From Lewinellaceae bacterium (GTDB taxonomy: Bacteria > Bacteroidota > Bacteroidia > Chitinophagales > Saprospiraceae), in the NCBI GenBank assembly GCA_020636375.1, contig JACJXZ010000002.1, positions 558,001 to 622,000 on the forward strand: 64,000 nucleotides of DNA, written 5' to 3'. The translations under genes and the position numbers were made by a program. Below the pieces are notes generated by a model. It did no database searches. It saw only the letters and a program-made list of their open reading frames with translations, and was not told the DNA's origin. Shown piece by piece: positions 18,701 to 28,166 of this stretch (its first letter is position 1; the number at the start of each line of letters is the position of its first letter).

Positions 18701-19191
18701 GCCGTGCAGGGTTCGTCGTTGGCACCGCCGAGGCCCACGGCTTCTATCGTGAAATTGATTTCGCCGGTAGAAGAGCCGCCGGCCGGCAGGGCCAGGGTAT
18801 AGGACAGGCTCTGGCCGGGCGCCGGCAGATCAAAATTGCCGCAAACCTGCTCCAGGCAGGAGCGGACGATGGGGCAGCCGATCGGCAGAATGGGGTCGTT
18901 TTCGAAAGCGCGGAAACACACTTCCAACTGGGCCGGCAGGTCGGCCGCGCAGGCATAACTTGCCGTGTACTGCAGGTTGGGCAGGGCGGTGAAACACCCT
19001 CCGGGAGTTTCCTGGGGGTAGGCGAACCACCCTTCCCCTTCTACATTCACTTCCCACATCGGCTCGGGGGCCGATAAAAAGTCCGTGCAATCGGTGGCCG
19101 TTACGCCACTTTCGACGGTCAGCCGTACTTCCACCTGAGCAGTGGAAAGAAGGGCCTGAAAAAGCAAGCTCAAAAAAAGAAGACGCTTCAT
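15721..19191 (-). CDS. Secreted SprB-repeat protein with type IX (type B) sorting domain
   Basis: This is 1157 residues with a cleavable signal peptide (MKRLLFLSLLFQALLSTAQ). The N-terminal 350-400 residues contain a cysteine-rich segment and two similar pre-peptidase-C-like beta modules with the pattern EYGVWFEFTTGS and SSVWFQFIAPPSG. From about residue 540 come at least five SprB-type repeats (GGVGGYQYLWSQGATADTA, then YSVTVTDANGCRQSA). The last 95 residues are the gliding-motility-associated C-terminal domain (YIPNAFSPNGDEINDFF, then GWDGTFRGQELDPGVFAY). It should be exported by the Sec system, cross the outer membrane through type IX secretion and act as a surface or released adhesin. I chose the start at the signal peptide, 27 bases inside the longest frame. 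Confidence 0.88.
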   Translation of the reverse strand: MKRLLFLSLLFQALLSTAQVEVRLTVESGVTATDCTDFLSAPEPMWEVNVEGEGWFAYPQETPGGCFTALPNLQYTASYACAADLPAQLEVCFRAFENDPILPIGCPIVRSCLEQVCGNFDLPAPGQSLSYTLALPAGGSSTGEINFTIEAVGLGGANDEPCTAVDLGLLAVNDTLGDAGQGLYSNRCATFSPGEPNPVDQNAGGFDNEYGVWFEFTTGSDIGSLLLIRAQSDPESVGDSLDIQIALYEAAGGACDGNLNLLIWEFPFNTYDAFINYPCPQPNTTYYILVDGAFSAPDSERGAFGLEVINVGTEEAPDERCDALMLGAVPEGGSVGLPGPLGNFCATNTGDPFSPSFVTQSSVWFQFIAPPSGHVIIDAVSVREIDSIGIQLALYRPITGSCAGFFQHIVSQYTFEDLDESMEATCLYPGEPYYLMVDGDGAANRGTFTLTVSDAGDITPVTNLSPTICFGDSFSVGNSVYTETGTYSDTLQVFRGCDSIINTSLTVLEPIVFQLDQTQPAIGEGNANGIATVSAAGGTGNFSFEWCDGITGPSNTMLVGGALCCVTATDTLGCTADTCFTVEFITDIIPSFIADTLACFGDEDGQIVFSAINGQPPYTYTWRNEDDSINGNGTIADAGEEVVLPDLPAGMYTIAIMDMFFDTTFTVEVLQPELLTLQVAQTGDASCFGFCDGNAAVLAGGGVGGYQYLWSQGATADTAGALCAGGYSVTVTDANGCRQSASLSISEPAEFIATALQVQEVSCFEGSDGAVTVETNGSPVAFQWSSGDDTQSAGGLPAGSYTVLVTNADGCQDEAEVAVTQPPGPVSVEVVLDKPVSCTGDTDGALLAIPSGPGEPFSYEWSNGAAGETAAGLGAGPYSVVLTNEKGCQATTEYILGEPDLIQAELSTSDINCATGENGGAISVDTTFGGTPPYLYSLDGAIFEQAPQFLSLFADTYTVVIQDAAGCEQEFPATVEGVPELMVVLRDTTIRLGDSLQLTAQPNSTDVVYAWSLADSTGTKETGQSIWVSPFISTGYFVEVYDTVTFCRATDFAMVNVRTDRRVYIPNAFSPNGDEINDFFTVYADKAVVMVKSFRVFSRGGDLVYEDSNFLPNGSQGWDGTFRGQELDPGVFAYAAEIEFVDGRTEVYAGDVMLMK

Positions 19192-19379
19192 GTATATCTT
19201 GTTTTTAGATAGCGGCAAAATCCGCCTGCTGCCGGAAAAACAGACACCCGGAAACAGGGATTTTCTTTACCTGAAGGGTTGACAGACAGAAGGGGGCGGC
19301 TCATCGGTTCGACAGCTCGCCGGTATAAGAGGGAGACAGTTGCTGGTACAATTCTATAAATGAGAAAGCAGGGACTTGC

Positions 19380-19640
19380 AAATTTAACAATATTATGCAA
19401 ATCCCTGCCAGGATGGGACAGGATTTTTGGACAGGAGGGACAGGAATACAGGATGGACAGGTTTCGGGGGCTTAATAGTTTTTTTGACAGGATGAACAAG
19501 ATTAACAGGATCGACAGGACAGGTAACCACAGCGGTCCCAATCCTGTTAATCCTGTTAATCCTGTCTACCTCCAAATATCCTGTTCGCCCTGTGAAATAA
19601 AAGGCTGCTCCGTTGGGGGTTATTTCACAGGGTAAATCCT
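19380..19640. repeat. AATCCTGT nonamer repeats in inverted orientation
   Basis: The gap 19192-19645 holds GACAGGAT-type nonamers on the plus strand (about 19400-19520), followed by AATCCTGTT nonamers (from 19550) and TTATTTCACAGGGTAAATCC. It is the same family as 15340-15720 with both orientations present. It ends within about 5 bases of the next stop codon. Confidence 0.7.
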
Positions 19641-19645
19641 GTCAC

Positions 19646-22600
19646 TTATTGCCGCGCTTTGATCACGGTGATATCGCCGCGCAGGATGACCCCTTCGCCG
19701 ATGTCGAGCCGCAGCACGTAGTAGTAGGTACCGTCGGGCAGGTCGTCGCCGTTGGAGGTCGTCCCTTGCCAGTCGTTGTTGTAGGGTTTGGCTTCGTAGA
19801 CGATGTCGCCCCAGCGGTTGAAGACGATCAGCTCGTTATCGGGATAGGCATCCGGGTTGAGCAGGAGCTGGTCGAAGATCAGGGCATCGTTGAGCCCGTC
19901 GCCGTTGGGGGTGATGCCGTTGGGCACGTCGAAGTTGCCGGTCGTGTCGCGGTCGATATCTACTTCTACCAGCCCTTCGGAGCAGAGTTCCGGGCAGAGG
20001 GCATTGCAGATCTCGTAGGAGAATTCGTCGGAGGCCGGCGAGAGCAGGGAAATGGCCAGGGTGTAGGTCAGGCTGCCGCCGCCGTTTTCGGTCACGCGGC
20101 CGAGGTTGGGGCTGGCGCCTACGCTCACCGTCCATTCGCTGACCCCTGCCAGTTGGTCGTTGGCCGATACATCCAGCGTAGCGGAGTTTTGCCCGCGGAT
20201 AACAGTCAGCGTATCCAGCACGGCCTGGGGTGCCCTTTCCGGGGTGACCACCAGCGTATCCGTGCTGTAGTTCGGGCAGCCATCCTGCGACAATGACCAG
20301 ATCAGGATGTTCGGGCCGTCTGCCAGGCCGATCACCGCAGTGGAGGCGCTGGCGGGGTTCGCTATGGAAAGGCCGCCGGGAGAAGACCAGCTTCCGGTCG
20401 TGTTGGCAGGCAGGGTGCCCTGGTTGCCGGAGACGGAAACTTCCGTGCCGCAGGCCGCAGCGTCCTGGCTGGCCTGGGCGGCCACGAGGCTGGGGTCCAG
20501 CGCCAGTTCGAGGACGGCAGATGTATCGGAACACATGGTTTGCATGTTGAAAACGACCAGTTGGTAAGAGCCGGCAGTGGATACCGTGGCTATTGCCTGG
20601 TCGACCGGATCCTGGGTCACCGGCCCGCCGGAAAGCGTGATCCACTGGAAGTCGTAGAGCGCCCCCTGGGTCGACTGCGAGCCGTTCAGGGTCACCTGTT
20701 CGCCGCAGCCGACGACGTTGCTGCTGGCGGTAGCCTCGGCTACGGGCGCCGCCGGGTCCAGCGCTACAGTGACTTCCCGGGAAGCTTCGCAGCCGTTGTC
20801 GGCGCTGACCAGGGTGACGGTGTACGTTCCCGCCGCGTCGACGTCCACCACGAGGGCGCCGGTAGCCGGCATGACCATGCCCGGCCCGGCCCAGTTGATG
20901 GCTTCGAAATCGCCGGGGCTGCCGCTCTGGGAAGCGTCCAGGGAAACGGTCTGGCCGGGGCAGCCCAGGAACGGCGCTTCCGCAATGAAGACGTGGGGCG
21001 GCAGGGTGTCGGCCGCTACGGAAATCGTGGCGGTGGAATCGCAGCCGTTGGCGGAGCTGACCAGGGTCAGCTGGTAGGTGCCGGGGCCGTTGACGCTGGC
21101 GTTCAGCGTGCCGTCAATTTGGGTCGCTATGCCGCCGCTCACGGTAGACCAGCTGACCTCGGAGAAGTTGCCCGGCAGGCCGGAGGGCGCGGCGCTCAGC
21201 AGGAGCGACTCGTCCCGGCACTGGAAGACCGTATCGGTGACATCGAAGATGATGGGCGGCGCGTCAAAGTCTTCGGCAACGTCGATGGTATCGGAAGCTA
21301 CGCAGTTGGTATTGGTGTTGGTCACGATCAACTGATAGGCGCCCGGCATGGATGCCATAGCAGTTATAGCTGTGCTGATCTCCACGCCGTTGGGATCCAG
21401 CCACTGGTATTGGATGGTATCTCCGGTGGCGGAGCCCTCCCCGGTCAGCATCGCCATATCCTGGATGCAGTTGATGTCGCCGGAGGATTCGGCGGCAACG
21501 GCCGGCAGGTCGCGGCGGTCGTTGACCACCAACTCGTTGATGCCAACACAGCCCGAGGTGGTATCCGTAGCCATTAACGTAATGGTATCGCCGGTATATA
21601 CCTGCACGGTAAAGAGGTCGGCTGTGGTAAGCACTTCTCCCTCCCATTCAAAGACGAGATTGTTAACATCAACAATAGTATCATTGGCAATGCTGAAGCC
21701 GACGCTGACCGTGTCCACGGAACAATCCAGTTCGAGTATGCCGGCGTTAGACGGCGCGCCGAAGACAATCTGCGCCGGTATCCCGTCCGCGCTGACGGCC
21801 ACGGCGTCCGTGTTCACACAGCCATTTTCCGTATTCAGCACCTGAATGACATAAACGCCGGGCAGGGTCACCGTCTGGGTTATGTCGGTACCAAGGGGCT
21901 CGCCCGCTTCATTGGTCCATAAGTATTGAATATTGGGCCCCTGAGCCGATCCGCTTCCATCGAGCGTACCTTCCGTGTTGACGCAAACCAGGTTCTGCGG
22001 AGGGCCGGCGTCAGCAGGGGGTTCCACCAAATTCTCCGTAACAATAACGGTATCTCTGTCCACGCACTGGGAATTCACGTTGGTTACTACAAACTCGTAG
22101 ATGCCGCCACCGGTGATTGGCAGGAAGTCCCGGGTCGGGTCGCCGGTAATCATACCGTCAATGGCATTCCACTGATAAGTGACTCTGATGAGGCTATCGT
22201 TCTGGGTAGATTGGGTAGCGTCGAGCGTGTCCAGTTCATTATAACAGTTGATTATTATGGACTCATTTGCGATGATGGCCTCGGGGAAATCCTGGAAGGC
22301 CTCCACGGTCCGCACGATGGTGCCGGAGCAGCCGGAGTTGATGTCCGTCACCGTTAGTTGATAGGTTCCGGCAGCATCAAAAACCGTAACAGTGTCGTTC
22401 GTACCGCTCACGATATTGCCGCCGTTAGATGCCGTCCACTGTATGGCATAGGTGCCGAAGGGCAGCTCGACGTTAGTCCGGACCTCCGTGGTCTCGTTCA
22501 GGCAGGTCAGGTCATCCGGGACGCCGGTGGTAAATGCCGGCGGCAGCGTATCCAGCACCACCACCACCGTATCGGTGGCCAGGCAGCCGGAGATGGTATC

Positions 22601-25600
22601 CAGGACGGAGAAGAGGTAGTTCCCCTCCAGGGCCACGGTGGCGGTCAGGGCGCCGTTGACCGGCAGGTTGAGGTCCAGGTTGCGCCACTCGTAGCGGTAT
22701 GGGCCGCCCTGGGCGGAGCCGGTAGCGTCGAGGGTGACGGAATCCGTGTTGCAATCCAGGGTATCGGGCGGCGCCACCTCGATGAGGGGCGGTTGATTGT
22801 TGACGCCCACTTCGACCGAGGAGGAGGACACGCAGCCGTTCTGGTCGCTGGTCACTACCAGTTCGATCAGGCCCGGGGAGGTAATCTCCGGGTTCAGGGT
22901 CGCCTCGGTGCCTGGCTCTATCGCGGCGCCGTTGGAGGCGATCCATTCGAAGGTGAAGGCATCGGGAGTGACGTTGGTGACCACGCCTTCCAGGACGACG
23001 TTCTGACCGTTGCAGGTGAAGTCGGTAGAAGGATTGCCCACGATTTCTACCGCCGCTACGGCGAAGTCGGTAGTCACCACGGTAGTGTCGGAATTGGAAC
23101 AGCCGTTGGCGGTATTGAAGACCTGGAAGGTATAAACGCCGACCTGGCCGGTCATAAAGGTAGAATCCGTAGTAATGGGGTTTCCGTCACTGCCTATCCA
23201 GGCATAAGTGAGGTTGTCGGTAACGTCGCCGGCAAAACCGGTCAGGGTGGCCATTTCGTTACACCCCAGAAAGGTGGTGTCGGTACCCGGGCTGGCCACG
23301 GCGATGGGGGGGATCGTATCGGTGACCACCTCCACGGAGTCGATGGACACGCAGCCCGTGGTAGCGATCTCCACTTCCAGGAAGTAGAAGCCGGTATCCT
23401 GCCCTATGGCTGTGGTAGCGGCGTTGGAAGGCCCGGCGATGATGTTGCCCAGGGGGTCTTTCCAGGTGTACAGGATGGTATCGCCCTGGGTGGACCCGGA
23501 GGCGTCGAGCGTCACTTCATCCCGGGCGCAGGTGATGGCGAGTTCTTCGCCGGCCTCCGCATCAGGGAATACTGCCGGGGTCAGCAGCACGGTGTCGGTG
23601 ACGGCGCAGCCGGTATTGACGTCTTTGACTTCGAGGATGAACCGGCCCGGCCCCTGGCCGAGCAGGGTTCGGGTATTGGGGTTGCTGCAGACCCGGCCGC
23701 CCTGGCTGGCCGTCCAGGTGTACATGATGTCCTGGCCCTGGCTGGCCTGCGGGCTGATGAAGGTGCAGGGCGGGTCGCAGCTGGATACTTTGTCCGGCCC
23801 GGTGTTGACGAACAGGTCGGCGCCCAGGGCGGGGATGTAAAGCGTGTCGGTAATTTTGAGGGGCGGCGCCGACTGGTCGAGGATGGTGACGACTACAAAG
23901 CCTTCCGAGAGGAAGCGGGCCGAGTCGATGAATTGCGGGGGCTGGGTTTCCCAGCTGTAAATATAGGGACCGACGCCTCCTTCGACCACGACCTTGGCCC
24001 TGCCGTCGCCCGCGCCCGGGCAGGTTTCGGGCGTGATGATGACGTCGACCAGGAAGAGTTTGTCGTTGATGCACACCTCTCCGGGGCTGTCCAGCAGGCT
24101 GCCGTCGCCGTTCAGGGTGGTGACGGCAGGCTGGGGCGCATCGCTCACGGCCACCTCGTAGCAGCTGTCCGGCGTACCAAGCAGTTCAAAACACAGTTCA
24201 AAGATAACGGTGCTGTCGGCCAGCGCCAGGCCGGCCGGGGCGCTGAAGTCAAAACCAACACTGCCGACCGGTTGCCCGCCCGGGTCGATGTTCAGGCCGG
24301 GGATGGCGCCCGGATCGACGACATCGGTCAGCGCCAGGGCGCCGGGGCTCCAGTTGATGGTAAAGCTGCCGCTGGTGATGTTGTCAAATTCAGATACTTT
24401 GACCGGAACGCATACCGTATCCTGGATGTCGCCGGCGATGCTGCCGATCTCCAGGTAGAAGCCTTCGGGGCTGAGGATGCAGTAGCGGCTGTCGGAGTCG
24501 GTCAGGCCGACGTTTTCGCCGTTTGAGCTGGTGGTGATCACCTCGGCTTCGATGGGAACATCAGCAATCTGCAACAAGTCGCAAATACCCGGCGTAGCGT
24601 CATCGGGTATCCGAAAGCAGAGGGTAAAAATCTGTTCGCCCGGAGGGAGGGTCACCGGCGACGGCGCCGTCCAGGTGAAGGTGATCTGGCCGCCGCTGGC
24701 GCCCAGCAGGCCGAAGTTGCCGACGGTGGCGCCGGGCAGGGTCAGGTTCTGTATGCCGCCGGCGAGGATGAATTCAATATCATTGGGTTCAAAAGCCAGG
24801 GAGAACTGCATGGACTCGACCTCCTCAAAATTAATCACGCTGAAGTCGAAACAGAGGGTATCTCCTGGCTGCCCCTGCAGGTCGTCCGTAATATCCATGA
24901 TCACGCCTGCGGGCTGGATGACCTCTTTTTCGCAGTTGGTCGGGTTGATGCCGATATTGGGCCCGTTATTGACCTGGGCCAGGTCTTCATCGTTATTGAT
25001 GAAGATAAAGGGGCTGCTGCCGCCCAGGCCGATCACGTCGAAGCAGACTTCGAAGAGTACGTCGTCCTGATTCCGGCTGGTGGCGTTGCCGTCCCAGGCC
25101 ATGCCGAGGATGCCGTTGCCGGTATTGGCGGTATTGAACGTGATGCCGCCGGGCAGGCCTACGTTCTGGGTGCCGGTAAAGGAGAGCACGGTCGGGTTCC
25201 ATTCCATGAGGAAGGCCAGGTCGGTGACGTTCTGGAAGTTGCCGCCTGCCAGGACCGGGATGCAGATCTGGCTGTTGAGGGTGTCCGGATCGCCGCAATC
25301 GGCAGAAATCTGTATGCCGGTGGGGTTACAGGGGCCGACGGCCACTTCGCCGGCGAACTGCCCCACGGCGATATCGTCGAAGCCGTTCTGGAAGTCGTTG
25401 GTGGCCTGGGGGAAGAAGAAGGCCTGCCCGGGTTGCTGGTCGGCGATCTGCACCGGGAAGGCCATATTGCAGGAGCCGTCGAGCAGGCGGAGGCACAACT
25501 GGAAGATGAGGGTCGAATCCGGCAGGGAGATGCCGCTGGACGGCACGGGGGCGTTCCAGGACACGGTGACCGAGCCGGGCAGCACGCCGGCGGCCTGGCC

Positions 25601-26326
25601 GGGGACGCCGAAGCTGCTCTGGGCGAGGTTGGTCAGGTTCTGAGGGATGAAGATGTTCTCGTAGGTGGCCTTATTGGCATCCCAGATGATGGGGAACTGG
25701 AAGCTCGTCAGGGCGTCCATGCCGAATACCCGGAAGTCGATGCAGACCAGGTCGCCCTCATTGGCCTGTTCATCAGAGATGTCGATGATGAACGGGCGGA
25801 CGCAGGTAGAGACCAGGGCGGTGTCGATCTCGGCGTCTTCGATCCCGATGTTGGTACAGCCGGCGCCCTTCCGTTTGATGTCCGGCGTGATCGGGTTCGC
25901 CGTGGCCGGGATAATGATGTCGGTGGCAGCGCCGTAATTGCCCAGGGCGGTAAAGCACACCTGGAAGGCAATCGTGCCGTCTGCGACGGTTACGCCCACG
26001 GCGGCGGGGTTGTTGCAATTGATGTTCAGCATGGCTTCCCAGTCTACCAGCAGCCGGCCATTGGTCACCTGAGTGAAATTGCCCGGCCCCATATTGGGGA
26101 GGCCATAAGCCTGCGTGTTATTAAATTGCAGCACGGTAGAATCCCACTGGATAAAAAAGCGCGTGGACAGGATATCGGTGAAGTTTTCCACAATCACATC
26201 TGCGCAAATCTCTTCCCCCGTACAGGGCGGGGTTCCCTCGGGAGGGACGATATTGATGGTCGGTTGCGCGAAAGCCGCGGTGGTAAGGGCCAGCCCTACA
26301 ACCAGGGTTGCTACTATCTTCTTCAT
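19646..26326 (-). CDS. Giant secreted protein: five cohesin-like modules, Ig-like repeats, type IX sorting domain
   Basis: About 2226 residues. A signal peptide (MKKIVATLVVGLALTTAAFAQ) is followed by five modules of about 130 residues with the cohesin pattern: conserved CxD/CIDF strand near the start, IQWDSTVLQF-like WDPxVL motif, and late VCF strand. Then a SprB-like unit and about a dozen 90-100 residue beta modules follow, with the recurring scheme DC..D.VTLDA.GS.QG....Y.W and GxY.L.V.....GC...D. The last 95 residues are the type B sorting domain (NGITPNGDGLNDALIF, then NRWGDIVYEAKPYNNDW). It is probably an extended cell-surface fibre or adhesin. An ATG 9 bases upstream (MISMKK) is an alternative start. 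A PorP/SprF gene lies directly upstream. Confidence 0.88.
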   Translation of the reverse strand: MKKIVATLVVGLALTTAAFAQPTINIVPPEGTPPCTGEEICADVIVENFTDILSTRFFIQWDSTVLQFNNTQAYGLPNMGPGNFTQVTNGRLLVDWEAMLNINCNNPAAVGVTVADGTIAFQVCFTALGNYGAATDIIIPATANPITPDIKRKGAGCTNIGIEDAEIDTALVSTCVRPFIIDISDEQANEGDLVCIDFRVFGMDALTSFQFPIIWDANKATYENIFIPQNLTNLAQSSFGVPGQAAGVLPGSVTVSWNAPVPSSGISLPDSTLIFQLCLRLLDGSCNMAFPVQIADQQPGQAFFFPQATNDFQNGFDDIAVGQFAGEVAVGPCNPTGIQISADCGDPDTLNSQICIPVLAGGNFQNVTDLAFLMEWNPTVLSFTGTQNVGLPGGITFNTANTGNGILGMAWDGNATSRNQDDVLFEVCFDVIGLGGSSPFIFINNDEDLAQVNNGPNIGINPTNCEKEVIQPAGVIMDITDDLQGQPGDTLCFDFSVINFEEVESMQFSLAFEPNDIEFILAGGIQNLTLPGATVGNFGLLGASGGQITFTWTAPSPVTLPPGEQIFTLCFRIPDDATPGICDLLQIADVPIEAEVITTSSNGENVGLTDSDSRYCILSPEGFYLEIGSIAGDIQDTVCVPVKVSEFDNITSGSFTINWSPGALALTDVVDPGAIPGLNIDPGGQPVGSVGFDFSAPAGLALADSTVIFELCFELLGTPDSCYEVAVSDAPQPAVTTLNGDGSLLDSPGEVCINDKLFLVDVIITPETCPGAGDGRAKVVVEGGVGPYIYSWETQPPQFIDSARFLSEGFVVVTILDQSAPPLKITDTLYIPALGADLFVNTGPDKVSSCDPPCTFISPQASQGQDIMYTWTASQGGRVCSNPNTRTLLGQGPGRFILEVKDVNTGCAVTDTVLLTPAVFPDAEAGEELAITCARDEVTLDASGSTQGDTILYTWKDPLGNIIAGPSNAATTAIGQDTGFYFLEVEIATTGCVSIDSVEVVTDTIPPIAVASPGTDTTFLGCNEMATLTGFAGDVTDNLTYAWIGSDGNPITTDSTFMTGQVGVYTFQVFNTANGCSNSDTTVVTTDFAVAAVEIVGNPSTDFTCNGQNVVLEGVVTNVTPDAFTFEWIASNGAAIEPGTEATLNPEITSPGLIELVVTSDQNGCVSSSSVEVGVNNQPPLIEVAPPDTLDCNTDSVTLDATGSAQGGPYRYEWRNLDLNLPVNGALTATVALEGNYLFSVLDTISGCLATDTVVVVLDTLPPAFTTGVPDDLTCLNETTEVRTNVELPFGTYAIQWTASNGGNIVSGTNDTVTVFDAAGTYQLTVTDINSGCSGTIVRTVEAFQDFPEAIIANESIIINCYNELDTLDATQSTQNDSLIRVTYQWNAIDGMITGDPTRDFLPITGGGIYEFVVTNVNSQCVDRDTVIVTENLVEPPADAGPPQNLVCVNTEGTLDGSGSAQGPNIQYLWTNEAGEPLGTDITQTVTLPGVYVIQVLNTENGCVNTDAVAVSADGIPAQIVFGAPSNAGILELDCSVDTVSVGFSIANDTIVDVNNLVFEWEGEVLTTADLFTVQVYTGDTITLMATDTTSGCVGINELVVNDRRDLPAVAAESSGDINCIQDMAMLTGEGSATGDTIQYQWLDPNGVEISTAITAMASMPGAYQLIVTNTNTNCVASDTIDVAEDFDAPPIIFDVTDTVFQCRDESLLLSAAPSGLPGNFSEVSWSTVSGGIATQIDGTLNASVNGPGTYQLTLVSSANGCDSTATISVAADTLPPHVFIAEAPFLGCPGQTVSLDASQSGSPGDFEAINWAGPGMVMPATGALVVDVDAAGTYTVTLVSADNGCEASREVTVALDPAAPVAEATASSNVVGCGEQVTLNGSQSTQGALYDFQWITLSGGPVTQDPVDQAIATVSTAGSYQLVVFNMQTMCSDTSAVLELALDPSLVAAQASQDAAACGTEVSVSGNQGTLPANTTGSWSSPGGLSIANPASASTAVIGLADGPNILIWSLSQDGCPNYSTDTLVVTPERAPQAVLDTLTVIRGQNSATLDVSANDQLAGVSEWTVSVGASPNLGRVTENGGGSLTYTLAISLLSPASDEFSYEICNALCPELCSEGLVEVDIDRDTTGNFDVPNGITPNGDGLNDALIFDQLLLNPDAYPDNELIVFNRWGDIVYEAKPYNNDWQGTTSNGDDLPDGTYYYVLRLDIGEGVILRGDITVIKARQ

Positions 26327-26460
26327 GGAAATCATGACTTTGGGAGGTATGATCTTATCTTTCATGGGACTAAACCAGTTTTTAGGATCGTCTTATCCCT
26401 GTTAAAATGAGTGAATTTTACCCGGCTAAGCCTTGGCGAAGACGGGGAGTGAATGCCTGT

Positions 26461-27402
26461 CTAATGGAATAGCGAGTAGGCCAGGTTGATCTCGTGGGTC
26501 GTGCCGGCAGAAGGGCCGAACGAGCTGAACGAGTATCCGAAGCCGTAGCCGATGCGGAAGGACTTCTCGGTGGCGTCGCCGAGCAGGACGCCCGATTCGA
26601 GGTGGACGGTTCCTGCGGTCGAGCCGCCGGCACCCACCCAGAAGTTCACCGGCAGGTAATACCGGAGGTTGAAGTCGACGTTGACGGGAGCGCCCTGGGT
26701 ATATTTCACCCAGGCGGAAGGCTCGAGGAAGCTGTCGTTATCGAAAAATTTATAAAATCCGAGCATGCCGTAGAAGTGCTGTACCCGCTGGGTGACGTAT
26801 TCGCCTTCATCGTTCTGGATCGTCAGGTCCAGGCCGATAACCTGAGGAACGGACAGGCCGGCGTAGAAATAATCGTCGTTGCGGCCGACGAGATGGTAGT
26901 AGTACACGCCGACGCCGACATCGGGGAAGAACTGGGACTGGTCGGTGGAGCCGATCACGTCGCCCTGGTCGCGCAGGCGGATTTCCGAGGAGTTGATCCG
27001 GAAGTTCACCGCGCCGGCGCTGAGCCCGACGACGAAGCCGCCCACCTCGGGGTCCGAAGTGACGATGCCCGCTATGCGGCCGTACAGGCCAGTGAAGCCG
27101 GTGGGGCCGGTCTGGTCGTTCATCAGGTGGCCGCCCGCCATGAGCGCAACGCCCGACCCATCAGCATAGAGGTAAGAGCCGCGCACCGTCTGAGTGGTAG
27201 GCGCATTCTCCAGGCCAACCCACTGGGCGCGGTAATTGGCGCCGAAAGTGATGTTCTGCCCGAAGGCCAGAAAGTCGCTTTCAACGGCGGCGGGATTGAT
27301 GATGCCAATATGGTCGCGGTATTGAGTAAACAGGGAAAGCTGCTGTGCCTGCAGGCAGAATGCCGCCAACAGCAAAAAAGGGAGCAAGTAGATTCGAGTC
27401 AT
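26461..27402 (-). CDS. PorP/SprF-family type IX secretion outer-membrane protein
   Basis: The 313 residues begin with a signal peptide (MTRIYLLPFLLLAAFCLQAQ) followed by the family opening LFTQYRDHIGIINPAAV and a beta-barrel of repeated amphipathic strands ending IGYGFGYSFSSF...HEINLAYSLF. PorP/SprF proteins sit in the outer membrane. SprF is needed to secrete SprB, and paralogues are commonly paired with one large type B sorting-domain protein. It is 135 bases upstream of the giant cohesin-module protein on the same strand, so it is the likely dedicated partner. I chose the start at the signal peptide, 24 bases inside the longest frame. Confidence 0.9.
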   Translation of the reverse strand: MTRIYLLPFLLLAAFCLQAQQLSLFTQYRDHIGIINPAAVESDFLAFGQNITFGANYRAQWVGLENAPTTQTVRGSYLYADGSGVALMAGGHLMNDQTGPTGFTGLYGRIAGIVTSDPEVGGFVVGLSAGAVNFRINSSEIRLRDQGDVIGSTDQSQFFPDVGVGVYYYHLVGRNDDYFYAGLSVPQVIGLDLTIQNDEGEYVTQRVQHFYGMLGFYKFFDNDSFLEPSAWVKYTQGAPVNVDFNLRYYLPVNFWVGAGGSTAGTVHLESGVLLGDATEKSFRIGYGFGYSFSSFGPSAGTTHEINLAYSLFH

Positions 27403-28166
27403 GGGACGAGTTTTTGAGATGGGCAAAGTTAGTAAAATTTAATTCCCGGAAAACACTATCTCTGGTTTTTATAGAAATAATACTTATTGTAAAATTTCAA
27501 ATTTGTTTAACGGTACCCAATACATCAAAAACCTGCCGCTTTTGAAGTGGCTGAATAACATTTGGCTGTAAAGTGGGTACCTCTCAAAGCGTATGGGCCG
27601 GATTCATGGTTCTGCGGGTGAAAGTTAATTGACCTTACCCGGGCCGGCGGTGTTATTGGCTACTGGGGATTGCCAGGCTTCGGTGCCTGGACGCCGACAC
27701 CAACCCTTTTGGCGGATGGCCGGCAATAACTGGGTGGATGGCCCGGCGAGTTCAACGGCCTGTCTTACGGGCTGCCCGGGCCTGATTTCTCAAAGCGAAT
27801 CCAAATTTAGGACTTTGGATTTAGATTAGGGTATTTTATTTATGACAATTTTTGAAACGGCAGGTTTTCAGGGGGTTAGAGGCAGGAAAACATTCTTTGC
27901 ATTAAAAATAAAAGGTATCCGTAAGTATAATTTTACCAATTATTTAAATAGCAAAGAACGCAAACTGGCCGGGAGTGCCGGGCAGGTTGCGGACAAATGT
28001 TAAATTTTCCGGCTGCCTGTGGCCGGAGCGCGCCGCAGCCAGGAACGGCCCCGGTTATCGGGAACAAACCTAACTATTTAGGTTGACCACGGACGGCATT
28101 TTCTGCCGCTGACCTATATAGTTTCGAACAAACGCTGGTTTACCCCTTCCGGCCGCAAAGGAGCTT
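27403..28166. other. Gene-free stretch with short inverted repeats
   Basis: No convincing coding frame on either strand in 764 bases. Several small hairpins are visible, such as CCAGGCTTCGGTGCCTGG at 27671-27688. A short inverted repeat at 28072-28124 has ends AACTATTTAGGT and ACCTATATAGTT, like the ends of the elements at 30535 and 39716. The part 27830-27960 is AT-rich and may hold the promoter of the PorP gene, but no motif is convincing. Confidence 0.6.

Noticed and set aside
22358..24526. 722-codon plus-strand frame inside the giant type IX gene
   Set aside because: It is Gly/Val/Ala/Asp-rich antisense of a repeat-rich gene, with no recognisable domain.
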